From: Channallabes apus
Lineage: Eukaryota > Chordata > Actinopteri > Siluriformes > Clariidae
Assembly (NCBI GenBank): GCA_030522415.1
Contig: CM060124.1
Location: 30,130,754-30,194,753, forward strand
DNA: 64,000 nt
Direction: 5' to 3'
Position numbers and translations under genes: made by a program. The notes beneath the pieces were generated by a model. It was given only the letters and a program-made list of their open reading frames with translations. It made no database searches and was not told where the DNA came from. Below, piece by piece: positions 21,906 through 32,351 of this stretch. How positions within the stretch are numbered: position 1 is the first letter of the stretch; every line of letters begins with the position of its first letter.

Positions 21906-22081
21906 AGTGGGGGCTCGTCCGTTGCCAGTCACTGGTTAACAAGTGGGGGCTCGTCCTTTGCCAGTCACTGGCTAACAAGTGGGGGCTTGTCCGTTGCAAT
22001 TAACTGGCTAACAAGTGTGGACTCGTCCTTTGCCAGTTTCTGGCTACCAAGTGGTGGATTGTTTGTTGCAGAGTATACCCT
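21902..22081 (+). repeat. five 36-bp tandem units carrying the primer-binding site
   Basis: Units start at 21902, 21938, 21974, 22010 and 22046, each 36 bp. Unit 1 holds TGGGGGCTCGTCCG at 21908-21921, which matches the first 14 bases of the tRNA-Pro primer site used by many LTR elements. Unit 2 keeps TGGGGGCTCGTCC, and units 3 to 5 are increasingly diverged. Only the unit beside the LTR is placed to prime minus-strand synthesis. Confidence 0.85.
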
Positions 22082-22133
22082 GCCTTTTTGTTTGTTTGGC
22101 TGCCTTCTTAGGTTGGACAGTAGTGGTAGAACA

Positions 22134-23348
22134 ATGGCGTTTGACCTAATTGCCTTTACACTGGCTCCTACCATAGAACAATTTGACCAGTGCCGTAAAG
22201 ATGATTTGTTTAACATTGCTGACTTTTTTGAAGTTGCGGTGCCACGCAGAGGTCTTAAAAGAGAGGTTAAAAGAATATTGCTTGACAAATTAATTGAACA
22301 GCAGATTTTGCCTGGAGAGCCTGGAGAGTGTGCTGAGGACAAGGACGCTTCAACGCTGACGGAGGTCGATGGTAGGCCATTACCTGCGCCGCAGTCGCCC
22401 TCCACGCCCCCCAAGCATAAGGGAACTACACCACCAGCAATAACATCACCAATTGGGGAATCAAACCAACTTTTGGTTCTTAAAACGAGGGAGGTGGAGC
22501 TGGAAATAAAACGAGAGGAAACAGAGGCTCAAAGGTTACGGTTGCGGGAGCTTCTCCATCCGCACAGTTCCCCTGCTTCTCCATCCGCACAGTTACCTGC
22601 AACGGCTGCGCCGGGCTCTTCTTCTCCAGTTTCTGCCCCAGGGACTACCTCCCCACCCCATTTCGACGTAAGCAAGCATATTGTTTTAGTACCTCCTTTT
22701 AGAGAGACCGAGGTGGATAGCTATTTCATAGCCTTTGAACGTGTGGCAGCCACGTTACAGTGGCCGAGAGCAATGTGGGCTCTCTTGTTACAATGCAAAT
22801 TGACTGGTAAAGCACAGGATGTGTGCTCTGCCTTGCCTGTTGAACAAAGCCTGGATTACGACACGGTCAAGCAAACTGTTCTACATGCGTATGAATTAGT
22901 GCCAGAGGCTTATAGACAAAAAATTAGGTCCCATAAAAAGACAGACAGACAAACATTTGTGGAATCTGCCCGTGAAAAGCAAACACTGTTTGAAAAGTGG
23001 TGTGCTGCAACTAAAGCTACCACTTTTGAGGCTCTTAAAGAGTTAATCCTGTTGGAGGATTTTAAGGATTGTGTCTATGAAAATGTTGTATTGCACTTAA
23101 ATGAGCAAAAAGTCACGTCATTGTCAGCAGCTGCTGTATTGGCTGATGAATTTGAGTTGACGCACCATACTGTATTCTCTCTTACTGTGAGAATGGATAA
23201 ATTTGCTGTCCGTGGGGTTGAAGGGCAGGTGAAACCTTCAGCAGGCAGTGTGAAACCTGCAAGAGGGAGTACTTTTAGAACTTCTCAGTATCGATCAGGG
23301 GGAGGTAGAGTATGTTTTTATTGTTTAAGTGCTGATCATCTGATTTAA
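22134..23348 (+). pseudogene. Gag of a Gmr1-like Ty3/Gypsy element, stop in the zinc knuckle
   Basis: The ATG at 22134 (MAFDLIAFTLAPTIEQF) is chosen because the upstream frame only translates the primer-site repeat. The protein has a charged N-terminal part, a Pro/Ser-rich middle (about residues 85-180) and then a capsid-like domain. That domain reads ALLLQCKLTGKAQDVCSAL and later TFEALKELILLEDFKDCV, followed by LAAVLADEF-type helices. This helical domain resembles the gag region from which vertebrate SCAN domains are thought to derive. A CCHC zinc knuckle (CFYC....H....C) closes gag, but the third base-pair block holds TAA (23346-23348), so translation stops inside it. The same frame continues without other stops into protease. 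Gag would package the element RNA. Confidence 0.82.
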
Positions 23349-24028
23349 GACTGTGCGGCCTGGAAGAATAAAAACACAGCTGTAAAGTCCAAGTCTGTGG
23401 GTTTTGTTAAAAGGCAAGTAAAACATGTCTTACCTGAACAAACGGTGGAAGTATATAAGCCTTTCATGTTACAAGGGTCAGTGGCAGACAGCCCTGAAGG
23501 CGTTCGCAGATCAGTGTCTATTCTGCGAGATACAGGTGCAGCACAGACTCTTATGTTAGCTGGTACACTTTCACTGTCTCAGAAAACCTACACAGGCACG
23601 GATATTATTTTACGTGGCATAGGAGCAGGCTGTATTACAGTTCCACTTCATAAGATCTACCTTGAAACAGAAATAGTGAAGGGAGAAGTATGTGTTGGTA
23701 TTTGTACCGAACTCCCTGTTGAAGGAGTTCAGGTAATTCTGGGAAATGATCTGGCAGGTGGTGTTGTTTTCCCTCGCCCTATTGTGACAGTAAAACCAGT
23801 AGCTGATGTGAACAATGATTGTGTTTCCATTTCTCCCACCGTATTCCCATCATGTGCAGTTACACCTGCACAAGCACGAAAGTTTGATGATGCTGTCAAT
23901 TTATCTGAATCTTTTCTGCAAACTACACCTGTCAGAGCAAAATGTTATGTTGAACCAACCTTGTCTAACAGAAGTATGGCACCATTACAGATGGGTCGTT
24001 CGCAATTGGCGGCGGCGCAGAGAGCTAT
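23349..24028 (+). pseudogene. retrotransposon aspartic protease and linker, truncated
   Basis: This is the direct in-frame continuation of gag after the TAA at 23346. The protease catalytic motif is ILRDTGAAQTLM, with DTGA at 23529-23540, followed by VQVILGNDLAGG, the conserved glycine-rich stretch near the protease end. The similarity to Gypsy polyproteins stops near 24028 (RSQLAAAQRA). RT, RNase H and integrase are absent. The frame runs on to 24233 only through unrelated DNA. Confidence 0.8.
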
Positions 24029-24949
24029 GTTAACCTGCCTAATTGTGTTCATCTGTGTTGGTGCAGCCTCAGTTTTTGTGACAGACATAGATTTTGTGTA
24101 TGCACAGGTATTTCTTTATGTGTCTTTTTGTCAAAATAAAGATTTTGACTTTTATGGCCCACATGGAAAGAACCTATATGAGGATATATGCGCATATATG
24201 AAACCTATATGCAGTATATATGCATATATTTGATAATATATATGCTGCATATATGCGTATATATGCCACATGTAGGCAACATTGAGGTGCATATATGTGC
24301 ATATACAGGCCATATAGGTCTCCTGTATTGCTTCTTTATATCCACATATAAGCCCTATATGTACATACAAGATATGTCTCCTATGGCAGGATCTGGTCAT
24401 TTTAGCTCATATCTCACTTTGGCAACTGTCATACATGATGCCTAGCTCATATTTTCTATTATCAAGGCAATAACTAAGAACTAACTTTAAAAAAATGCAA
24501 AAAACTTATGTGCGAACACATGAAATTGGTATCCTAATTGCCCACATACAGTATATGAGGATATACTGTATGCACATATATGAAACCTCAGTCTCCGTGA
24601 AAATCTTTTTGAAACACGTCACTAAAATTAACTGAAATGAGAAATGAGAAATATATCTATATATCTTAAAGTGTCTACTTTTAAATGATGCAAGTCACAT
24701 TGAAAACAAATATTCTCAGTTTATATAATCCGTATGAAACCAAGGAGAGGCACAGAATTTCTGTCGCACTTATCTGCTAATAACTCAAGGCAGGACACGC
24801 CCACACGCCAATCACACGGAAATCAGCCAGGGTAATTTACATACTAGGCCACGCCCCCGGACACCGGCCTGATCAACACACACACACACACACACAGAGA
24901 CAGGTTTGAAAACACTCAGATTCAGTGAGTTTTCTGCACGTTTTGGAAG
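24029..24949. other. no gene; palindrome-rich AT sequence and a CA array
   Basis: It holds a dense cluster of CATATATG-type palindromes (24170-24390, again 24545-24590) and a CA microsatellite (24874-24896). There is also an AAATAAAG signal near 24137. The LTR element body does not continue here. A DNA-transposon origin is likely because a piggyBac remnant follows. Confidence 0.45.
24170..24390. repeat. cluster of CATATATG-like palindromes
   Basis: More than ten short self-complementary blocks such as GCATATATGC and GCGTATATATGC occur within 220 bp. A related block lies at 24545-24590. Confidence 0.7.
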
Positions 24950-26345
24950 ATGGCACGCGCTTACACATCCGAGGAAACTCTTCAGAATGTCCTGGAAAGT
25001 GGGAGGAGTTTACATTTACCTCAGACTGTGTGACTCCGATGCCGAACAGGAGCATTTTGAACAGAGAATAGACCCATGCTACACTGGGTAAGTTATTAAG
25101 TCTCATATAACTCTTATTCTGATAATATTAAACTAATATTAGTAAATATTTTCCTCACTACAGCTAGCTCTTGTCAGCTTGTGTGACATGTTGGCTTTCA
25201 ATGCCATTTATATAGTTTAGGTAAATCATGCTAACATGCTGCCTCATGTAGCACAAACATGATATTTCCCGATAGCTAAGCTAATGCCTTATGGAGTTTA
25301 CAGATGTTTATAAATGTTCTAATGTATTTCACCTTGTTTTGGATAGCTTTAGATTATGGTTGCTAATGTGTATTTGGCTCTGTTTTGGTTAGCTTATAAC
25401 ACTGCTATCAGTAATGTTATTTAGTACAAACAAGCTAGTTCCAGGTGGCTAAAATACAGCCTTATGTAGCTAAGTGATGCTTATGAATATTTCTTTGGTG
25501 TAAATGTATATAATCCCTTTTGTTTAGCGTGTATTTACAAATGCCTGATATGATGTAATTGTTTAGAATGTGTTCAATATGTGTGTAATGTCCAATGGAT
25601 GGTGTTTACTAATGTCTCAGTTGTAAATGTTTGAGATCCACTACATGGTCTGTTGTCCATCAACAGATATTTGCCCAGCCTATTGCCCATCAAAAATACA
25701 GAGGGGCACAAAAATGTATACACACTTTCACAATTGTTATCTATGGCCTTTTTTAAAACTCAAATTGAATTATGGCAGCAGTGTGTAGTATTATCTATCA
25801 CCATCATTGATGCTGTCATGTGACCTACAGAAGAGAGATGTATATTTTTCATGTTGAAGTGTGGATACATTTTTGGTCATCTCTGTACTGTATATATTGT
25901 GCATCCATATTAATTGCACATCCATTTACTCTGAACAGTATAGGCTAACATTTTTTTATTTATTTGTTTTTAGGAATGTGTCTGCATCACCCTTGCCTTC
26001 ACCAGCCCCTCACATCAGGACACGCAAGCTCCGTTCAGATGGACCACTTGTATTTGTGAAGTGGATGGACACACGAGAAGTATCTACGTGTTGTACCATC
26101 CATTCTGCTTATACAGTAGACGCGGTGAAGATGAGGGTGAAATTACTGGTACATGGACTACAAAGACATTTCCTGTGACTGCGTACAACCAGCACATGGG
26201 GAGTTGATCCCTCTGATCAGCTATTACAATACTATACTACACAGCACAAAACAATGAAGTCGTACAGAAATATTTCTGTACACTGCTTGGACATTGCTCC
26301 AACCAATGCTTACCCTGCATATATGTTTTGTACAGTTTTTATTTT
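24950..26345 (+). pseudogene. piggyBac-type transposase remnant in two exon-like parts
   Basis: The first part (24950-25087) reads MARAYTSEETLQNVLESG, then after a frame change DSDAEQEHFEQRID, and ends at a donor (GGGTAAGT). The second part follows an acceptor (TTTTTAG at 25969-25975). It reads IRTRKLRSDGPLVFVKWMD, with DTREVSTCCTIH matching the WKDKR..STIH block of piggyBac transposases. VTAYNQHMG follows, and after one more frame change DQLLQYYTTQHKTMKSYRNI. These are the C-terminal part of the catalytic domain. The middle of the enzyme, with most catalytic aspartates, is missing. Non-functional. Confidence 0.72.
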
Positions 26346-26562
26346 TTTATCTTGCACTGTTTTACTCTGAATGTCCGTCTTTTTTCAGTTTTTATTTTGT
26401 AGTTTTGCAGTTTTACCCTGCATGTATCTTTATCATTAATCTGCATTTATACATAAAATCCTATTAACTATTGGGAAGCTAAACATGAGAATCAGTATGA
26501 AACATGAAAAGTTTCTAAAAGTTGCCAATAAATTAATATTGTGATGTGAAATAATTTTTCAG

Positions 26563-26697
26563 ATTGAAGTTATAAAGGGCTCTGGGGTGTTTTGCCAGGC
26601 AGAAGCGTGGAGAGCAGCCCGCCTTGCCACCTCTGCTACTGCCATGGTACGGAATCTGCTGCTGGGCACCTTCGAATTGGAGACTGGACCAAATTAA
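26563..26697 (+). pseudogene. possible BEN-domain C-terminal exon fragment
   Basis: After an acceptor (AATAATTTTTCAG, ending at 26562) a 44-codon frame reads IEVIKGSGVFCQAEAWRAAR and then SATAMVRNLLLGTFELET before TAA at 26695-26697. The pattern of Trp, then SATxMxRNLLxxxFxxE is like the last helices of BEN domains (DNA or protein-binding, found in chromatin factors and in some mobile elements). It is too short for certainty, and no upstream exon was found. Confidence 0.35.
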
Positions 26698-26915
26698 AAA
26701 GGTAGCCATTATTGGTGAGTAAATGCATAATGCGTTGAAAAGGGAAAAAAATCATTTAAGACTTTATAAGTTCCACTTTAACCATAGCCTACTTGTATCA
26801 ATGTTTATTAGCCATCAGTGGAGACTGCATAAGGCAGGGCACCCATTATTGTTACTGTATCTGCTTGGGATCTATAATACTAATTCATCACTTGCTCACT
26901 TCTTAATCCTACCTT
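26698..26915. other. unassigned stretch before the right end of the LTR element
   Basis: No gene or repeat was recognised. The last eight bases before the Nimb LINE (TCGTAACA, 26916-26923) equal the LTR 3' terminus. Confidence 0.4.
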
Positions 26916-26923
26916 TCGTAACA

Positions 26924-27593
26924 ATAGCTCTGACATCCAACTTGTGTAAAATAATAGAGGGCATGATAGCAGAAAGATTAACATATACCCTAGAGAAAAG
27001 AGAGTTATTATCAAATTACCAGAGTGGTTTCAGGAAGGGGAGGTATACAGTGGATGTTATCGTTAGATAAGAAACTGAAATAAGAAAGACATAAGCAAAC
27101 AGAGAGTTAGTAGTGGCGGTATTCATTGACATAAGCATATGATATGTTATGGAAGAAGGGGTTATTAATAAAGCTAAATAAACAAGGCATTGGCAGGAGG
27201 GTGTTTATTTGTATAAAATATTTTTTTGTATGAAAGGAGAATTCAAGTAAGGATAGGTGCTGAAATGTCAAGCCAGTATACAATTGGAAATGGAACACCA
27301 CAAGGTAGTGTACAATTCTATTCATCATTATGATAAATTACGTTTTTACTTCCAGGTATGAAATTAGCAGGTCTTTATTTGCTGATGACGGGGCGCTATG
27401 GAAAAGAGGCAGAAATATTGAGTGCATAAAAAGGAGAATGCAGGAAGCAATAGATAGAATAGTGGAATGGGGATTTGAGTGGGGATTTAGATTCTCCATT
27501 GAAAAGACCCAAACTGTAATTTTTACAAGAAAAAGAGAATCAGGGGGGGTTAAACTAAAAATAAGTGTAAGTTCAGTTCTTATAGGAATGTAA
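26924..27593 (+). pseudogene. Nimb-type LINE reverse transcriptase, right segment 1
   Basis: Reading resumes exactly where 5370 left off: IALTSNLCKIIEGMIAERLT, then NYQSGFRKGRYTVD. The RT catalytic box is FADDGALWKRG near 27375-27407, followed by EWGFRFSIEKTQTVIFTRK. Frame shifts and stops occur between 27070 and 27330. An unrelated 0.8-kb stretch cuts it at about 27594. Confidence 0.82.
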
Positions 27594-28437
27594 TCATTAT
27601 AATTAATAATGTAAATATATGATTATATAAAATTATTGTGATTTCATATTATAATATGACTTCCTTGAAATTGGAAATCTGCCTAACAATAGTTGAGCAG
27701 TCCTGTGTAAATAATTGTGATTGGCTAAATATTTCAAGCTCCAACCCCAGCCCACAATACACTGGCTGTGTGTGCAAGAGTGCAGCTGGAGATTGTAATG
27801 GAGATTGTGAGCTAATATTAAAGAGCTATTAAGCTGCATAAACTTACCTAAATTGTTGTTGCTAGTGTGCAAAATTAGGAAAAAGCAGAGCTTATGCATC
27901 AGGAAGCGGTGCCAAAGTATTGTTAATTGTATTTTTGTTAGTTTGGGATTGGAAAACATTTATTGAATCTCGGCCAGGTTTTTGGTTTATTAGAATTCCT
28001 GCCACCCAGTTTGAATTGGTGACGTCCTTACAGACATCCAGTCTTCAGTAGGCCTGTGCAAATATGACCTACAGTATGGAATTATTTTTCTAGGAACTTT
28101 ATTTACTTGGAATCTAAAGAAACTTGTGAATTGGAACTGATCTGAGCTCAGCAACGTGAACTGAATTGACAGAACTGGTGATCCTTAATTCATCCAGTAA
28201 TACACCTACACTGATAACACACACACACACCTACACACCTGTTATTGTTATTGAGTTTTTTATGTATTTGTTGTTCAAATAATACGAGTGTTATTTTGTA
28301 TGGAAGTGTTGTTTTTTTAATTAATTTCAGAGCCTAAATTAACATTGAGTTGTTTATTTAGGGTTAGACCATTGTGTATATTTACTGTATTTACATAAGC
28401 GAACCTAGTGTGTACTTACCCATAGCAGGGTTACACA
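27594..28437. other. AT-rich insertion within the Nimb LINE
   Basis: The LINE protein is interrupted here between SIEKTQTVIF and RVETYTFLGV. The stretch holds a short CA array (28220-28240) and no open frame above 110 codons. The ends show no clear inverted repeat by eye, so the type of insertion is unknown. Confidence 0.45.
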
Positions 28438-29364
28438 TGGCAGAGATTTCGAAAGGGTAGAGACTTATACATTTCTTGGAGTAACATTTGATGTGAGATT
28501 GAATTTTGCAGAACATATAAAGAAAATGGAAGACGAATGCAAAAAAATTTATAATTGTGATGAGATGTTTGGCAGGAAGCGAATGGGGAGCTAGTCACTC
28601 CTCTTTGAGAATTTTATATGTGATCTGTACTAGACTATGGAAGTATAGTGATAGGGTCAGCAGCCAAGTCCTTATTAAAAAGACTGGATGTGATACAATC
28701 ACAAGCCTTGAGAGTGTGCTGTGGTGCTATTAAAACTTCACCAGTAGCGGCAGTACAAGTGGAAGTCGAGAGTTAGAATTAAGGAGGATGCAGCTAATGG
28801 CTTATTATTGGGTAGTGTTAAAAGGACATAAAGAAACGCATCTTACAAAAAAAGTTTTGGAAGAATGCTGGGAGAATGGGAGAAATCACAGAAAGAACTT
28901 TGGAAGAACAGGATAATGATAATATAGCAAAAGAATTAGAAATATTTGAGTTGCAAGTGACTGAAATGACAGTTATACCAAAAATAGCTCCATGGAAGAT
29001 AGCCTGAAATTGACTGGTACTTAGTGGCAAAAAAAAGGAAAACAAACAATGAAGTAAACCTAAAGATGCTATTCAATATACATGTAAATCAAAAGTACAA
29101 AGAATTGTATTAATTTACATAGATGGATCCAAAGATTCACAATCAGGGAAAACAGGATTTGGGGTGGCAATTCCGGAAAAACAAGTGAAAGTGCAAAAAA
29201 GGACATCGGATAAAATAGGAGTATATACGACAGAGATTATGGCAATACTATATGCAATAAAATGGGTAGAGGAAAATGAGGAAGAAAAGGTCCTGATATG
29301 CACTGACTCACTGTCAGTATTAGCAAGCTTAAGATCATTTCATTCAAAGGCAAGACAAAATACT
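28438..29364 (+). pseudogene. Nimb-type LINE, RT thumb and RNase H segment
   Basis: The start reads RVETYTFLGVTFDVRLNFAE (about 28450-28510), the region just after RT palm. The RNase H domain follows at about 29110-29340: YIDGSKDS (first Asp), TTEIMAILYAIKWVEENEE (Glu) and ICTDSLSVLASL (second Asp). An RNase H domain after RT is the mark of the I clade to which Nimb belongs. A Gypsy LTR interrupts it at 29365. Confidence 0.85.
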
Positions 29365-29763
29365 TGTCACGGTTGCGATGTCGGTATATGCGTCAGCGTG
29401 GTCGTGGCATGAATGCAGGAGGCGAGCTGGCGGTTCAACAATGACTTTTATTTAAACATTAAAGACAAACAAAAGTAAATAAGCTCTTCTCCCGAGCACT
29501 TACTAGTCTTTAATAATAATAAAACAAAACCAACATCACCAAATCCTAAACCGAATAAATGTAACAAAAGCTAGACAACATACAGAACTTAAACAGGCTA
29601 TTTATAATGAACTTAATTACTTTCCTCGGTTCAGGTGCATGCTTACGTCGCCTGACCGAGGTGCAGCCTGGGAACTGAAGTTTTAACCTTAAACAGAACA
29701 AAAGACTATAAACTTAAACAAACTTAATGGGCGTTTGGCGCCCTCTAGGGGTTAACCCTTACA
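29365..29763 (-). repeat. 399-bp LTR of a second Gypsy-like element
   Basis: On the minus strand it begins TGTAAGGGTTAACCCC and ends CCGTGACA (TG...CA termini). A polyadenylation signal AATAAA lies within. Directly upstream on the minus strand is a polypurine tract (AAAGGGGGGG at about 29767-29776), so this is the 3' LTR. It is unrelated to the TGTTA...TAACA LTR. Confidence 0.75.
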
Positions 29764-30016
29764 GTACCCCCCCTTTAAAAATGCTCCTCCGGAGCATTAA
29801 CGGTGGTCCAGGACTCCCACCCCACTGTTCCAACCTTGGCCTCTTTACCCAGAGGCTGGGTGACGAAGCTGGCCTTGGGACCTTCGAGCCTGGCATCCCA
29901 GCTGGCATGACTTTCGCGGCACTTGGCTCCGGAGGAACTGACGCGAAGTCCGCAGCTCTTGACGGTTGAGGAATGGGCGCAACGATCTCGGCGCCTGGGT
30001 GAGGAGCGGGCGCGGG
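29764..30016 (-). mobile_element. internal 3' remnant of the second LTR element
   Basis: About 250 bp next to the LTR hold the polypurine tract and the palindrome GCTCCTCCGGAGC. No coding domain survives. No second LTR is present before the Nimb LINE resumes at 30017, so the element is truncated. Confidence 0.6.
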
Positions 30017-30504
30017 CTAATTATTTAATAGCTTATTAAATAAAACACTCAAAATGATAGGAAAACACCAAACGGGAGTGTGTGATAGATGTCAGGAAGA
30101 GGAGTCAGTAGAACATGCCATCATGAGATGCAGGAGTTATGAGGCACATGAGGGATAGACTGAGGGAGATGGGGTTGCAGTTACATTAGAGGAGGTGATA
30201 GGGGCAGAGAATGGGATGAAAAACAGGATAATGTTAGCGAGAAACGGGGGTAATGGATAGGATTCGAAGGAAAGAGAGGGGAATGAATGGATGTAAGGAG
30301 ACTAAGAAAGCAGATATTGTGGGGAGAGTAGTTTTTTTTTTTTTTCTTTTTTAGCCTACTGTCTAACCCACACTCCAGAAGAGAGGGGCGGTAACGCATC
30401 ATAAAGATGGATGCCAACCACTGAAAACGATAGGAGAGGAAAAAAAGAAAGAAAGGGGAGGTCATGACCAGATGCCAACCACCAAGAAGAGGAAGAAGAA
30501 GAAA
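30017..30504 (+). pseudogene. Nimb-type LINE C-terminus and 3' tail
   Basis: The frame reads GKHQTGVCDRCQEEESVEHA then IMRC (about 30060-30128), a CCHC motif (C-x2-C-x8-H-x4-C) found at the C-terminus of RNase H-bearing LINEs. The 3' UTR ends with GATGCCAACCACCAAGAAG and a GAA-rich tail at 30482-30504, typical of Nimb ends. Confidence 0.75.
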
Positions 30505-31090
30505 TATTTTGTAAACCTGAATGCGGGATATCTTCATCCTACGCGCATGAAGGATTTCTTTTTTTTTTTTCTTTTCTCATATTTCTTGTGTGTTTGTGTG
30601 TTTGTCTTGTGTTCCGACGGATTTAAACTCGTCATTGACCTTGTGTTCGGGGTGTGCATGCGGGACCGAATCCTCGGCATCGACCACGCCGCCATTAAAC
30701 GTTAGGAGAGGAGTGGGGCACTCTCTGTATTACTTATGGACTCATGCACTCGTGTTGATGGGAGAAAGGACTCTAATCCTTCTACAATAATAAACTGTGT
30801 GGATGTAGTATGTGGGACAGATGTATGATTGGTGTACAGCACAATATTAAATGTATATACACGTTAAATGCATATATGATCTGTTCCGGTAATAGTAGGT
30901 GGTTTGTTACAAAATAACATCAATTATCTCATTACAACAACACATAGGGGAGCGGTGACTTTGACAAGGACATGTGTTCCCCATATGCAGTGGTTAGTAC
31001 CTACCAAAAGTAATCAAAGGAAGGACAACTAGTGATTGATTAACGGGGTCATGGAAATCCATGGCTGATCTGATGCTTTAAATGAGAGAC
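30505..31090. other. no gene supported
   Basis: A T-rich run (30557-30570) and a GTGTTTGTGT stretch are seen. The short frame at 30472-30705 overlaps the LINE tail and is not believed. An AATAATAAAC near 30785 could be a poly(A) signal without a gene. Confidence 0.35.
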
Positions 31091-31320
31091 AGATGTAAAC
31101 ATCGAAAGACTTGAATGTTACAACTGGCTACAATTTCCCCTTGAACAAAAGAAAAAATATCTTTAATATGTGTACATTCAGATGTTTTATATGCATTTTT
31201 TCATGTTTTCATTCTAGCTCTGCCTCTTTTCACTTTTGGTGTATGGGACATGAGACCACACAAATCATATTATATGAAAAGGGAAACTGCTTATCAAAGT
31301 ACAATTTTGAAATCAATGGA

Positions 31321-31400
<80 letters not shown>

Positions 31401-31930
31401 ATGTATGTTCACATTATATGTTGTTCACATTTCCACAGCTTCATGCATCCTTGAAAAAAAAGAGTCTCATACCATTTACAGAATCGCTGATTGTCACCCC
31501 ATAAACAACTTGTCTGAGCTGCTATTTGTGATGTTGGAATAAAACAGAATATCATGAACAATCACAGCTTATTCTGCTACACTTTTTACATACAGTAGGA
31601 AACTTGGTTACAAACATCTGCCAGCTAGAACCCACAGTACTGGATATCAGTCAGCATAAGGGCATGGCCAGAAGTAATGAAATAGATGTAATGAAAGATC
31701 AAAGCACAACAAGTGGGTTTGGCAGGCAGCTGCGTACCATACTGACCCTTTTCACATTTGTGGTGACTAATGTTTTGTGTAATCAATGATTGTTTGAACA
31801 CCTGTGAGACAGAGTGATACATACAGTTTAACGTCCCAGTCTTATTGTGCTCTTGTATTACTCTTTTGTGTTCTGTGTTTTCTTGCTGAAAGTTCTACCG
31901 CAACTAGTTTTGAATGTGAGTTTTTATTGG
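31091..31930 (+). repeat. diverged copy of the DNA around the IFI44-like gene's first exons
   Basis: Blocks here follow 44880-47670 in order: CCTTGAACAAA, then CATGAGACCACACAA, a TA array, CATACCATTTACAGA, TAAAACAGAATATCAT, CTTATTCTGCTA and GAAAGTTCTACCG. Exons 1-3 of the gene at 46041 lie in a part missing here. It is the upstream part of a broken duplicate whose last-exon remnant is at 36690-36767. Confidence 0.72.
31324..31395. repeat. TA microsatellite
   Basis: About 36 TA units at the position matching the TA array at 45311-45427 in the second copy. Confidence 0.95.
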
Positions 31931-32351
31931 CAGCTGCTCTTTCCTCTTTCCAGTACCACATCTCACAACTGGTGCAAGCATTATGGGCACCTAAGCCTCA
32001 TCTATGCCTGTGGGGAACAAAGGCCAGCCTGGCGGGTCTGATTCCACAGAAAAACTAATGTAGCTCAATTTGCGAAAAAAGGTAAAGCTAGCCATGATAG
32101 AACAAAATCACAGCACCCAGGGCCATACAGGCTGCTACTTACGGGCTGCCTGGCAGACAAAGAGCTGATCTGGCCAACTTACATGAATGGATGTGGATTG
32201 CTAGGCAGGCAGCAGATCTTTATTTATTTATTTAATTATTTATATTTGTTTATTTTGTATGTTGAACAGGAATCAGGAGTCTTTCTGAAAGCGGTCATAG
32301 TCACTCTTACAGTATACTAACACACTGTTGTCCCTTCTAAGCCTCACACCA
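31931..32351. other. no gene supported
   Basis: Unassigned DNA between the broken duplicate and the PIF/Harbinger element. Short frames at 31804-32058 are not recognised. Confidence 0.35.

Larger units (their letters stand above)
5371..26923 (+). mobile_element. Ty3/Gypsy-type LTR retrotransposon (TGTTA...TAACA) with nested insertions
   Basis: The element starts with TGTTATGTGCAGAG at 5371 and ends with TCGTAACA at 26923, flanked on both sides by ATAGC (5366-5370 and 26924-26928). The 5' LTR survives in pieces: 5371-5543, 19311-19664 and 21538-21905. It can be read against the uninterrupted solo LTR at 53198-54153. The primer site, gag and protease follow at 21906-24028. RT, RNase H, integrase and all but the last eight bases of a 3' LTR are missing, replaced by piggyBac-related and unassigned sequence. 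The end match is short, so the right limit is less certain than the left. Confidence 0.72.

Noticed and set aside
21902..22081. CRISPR-like regular spacing of 36-bp repeats
   Set aside because: The units are adjoining and have no spacers. The context is an LTR primer site in a eukaryote.
21780..22133. N-terminal 118 codons of the gag frame upstream of MAFDLIAF
   Set aside because: They translate the LTR end and the five 36-bp primer-site units (giving 12-residue repeats), so they are noncoding. The ATG at 22134 is the better start.
30181..30537. 118-codon minus-strand frame opposite the Nimb LINE tail
   Set aside because: It is antisense to the LINE 3' UTR and lysine- and serine-rich from simple sequence.
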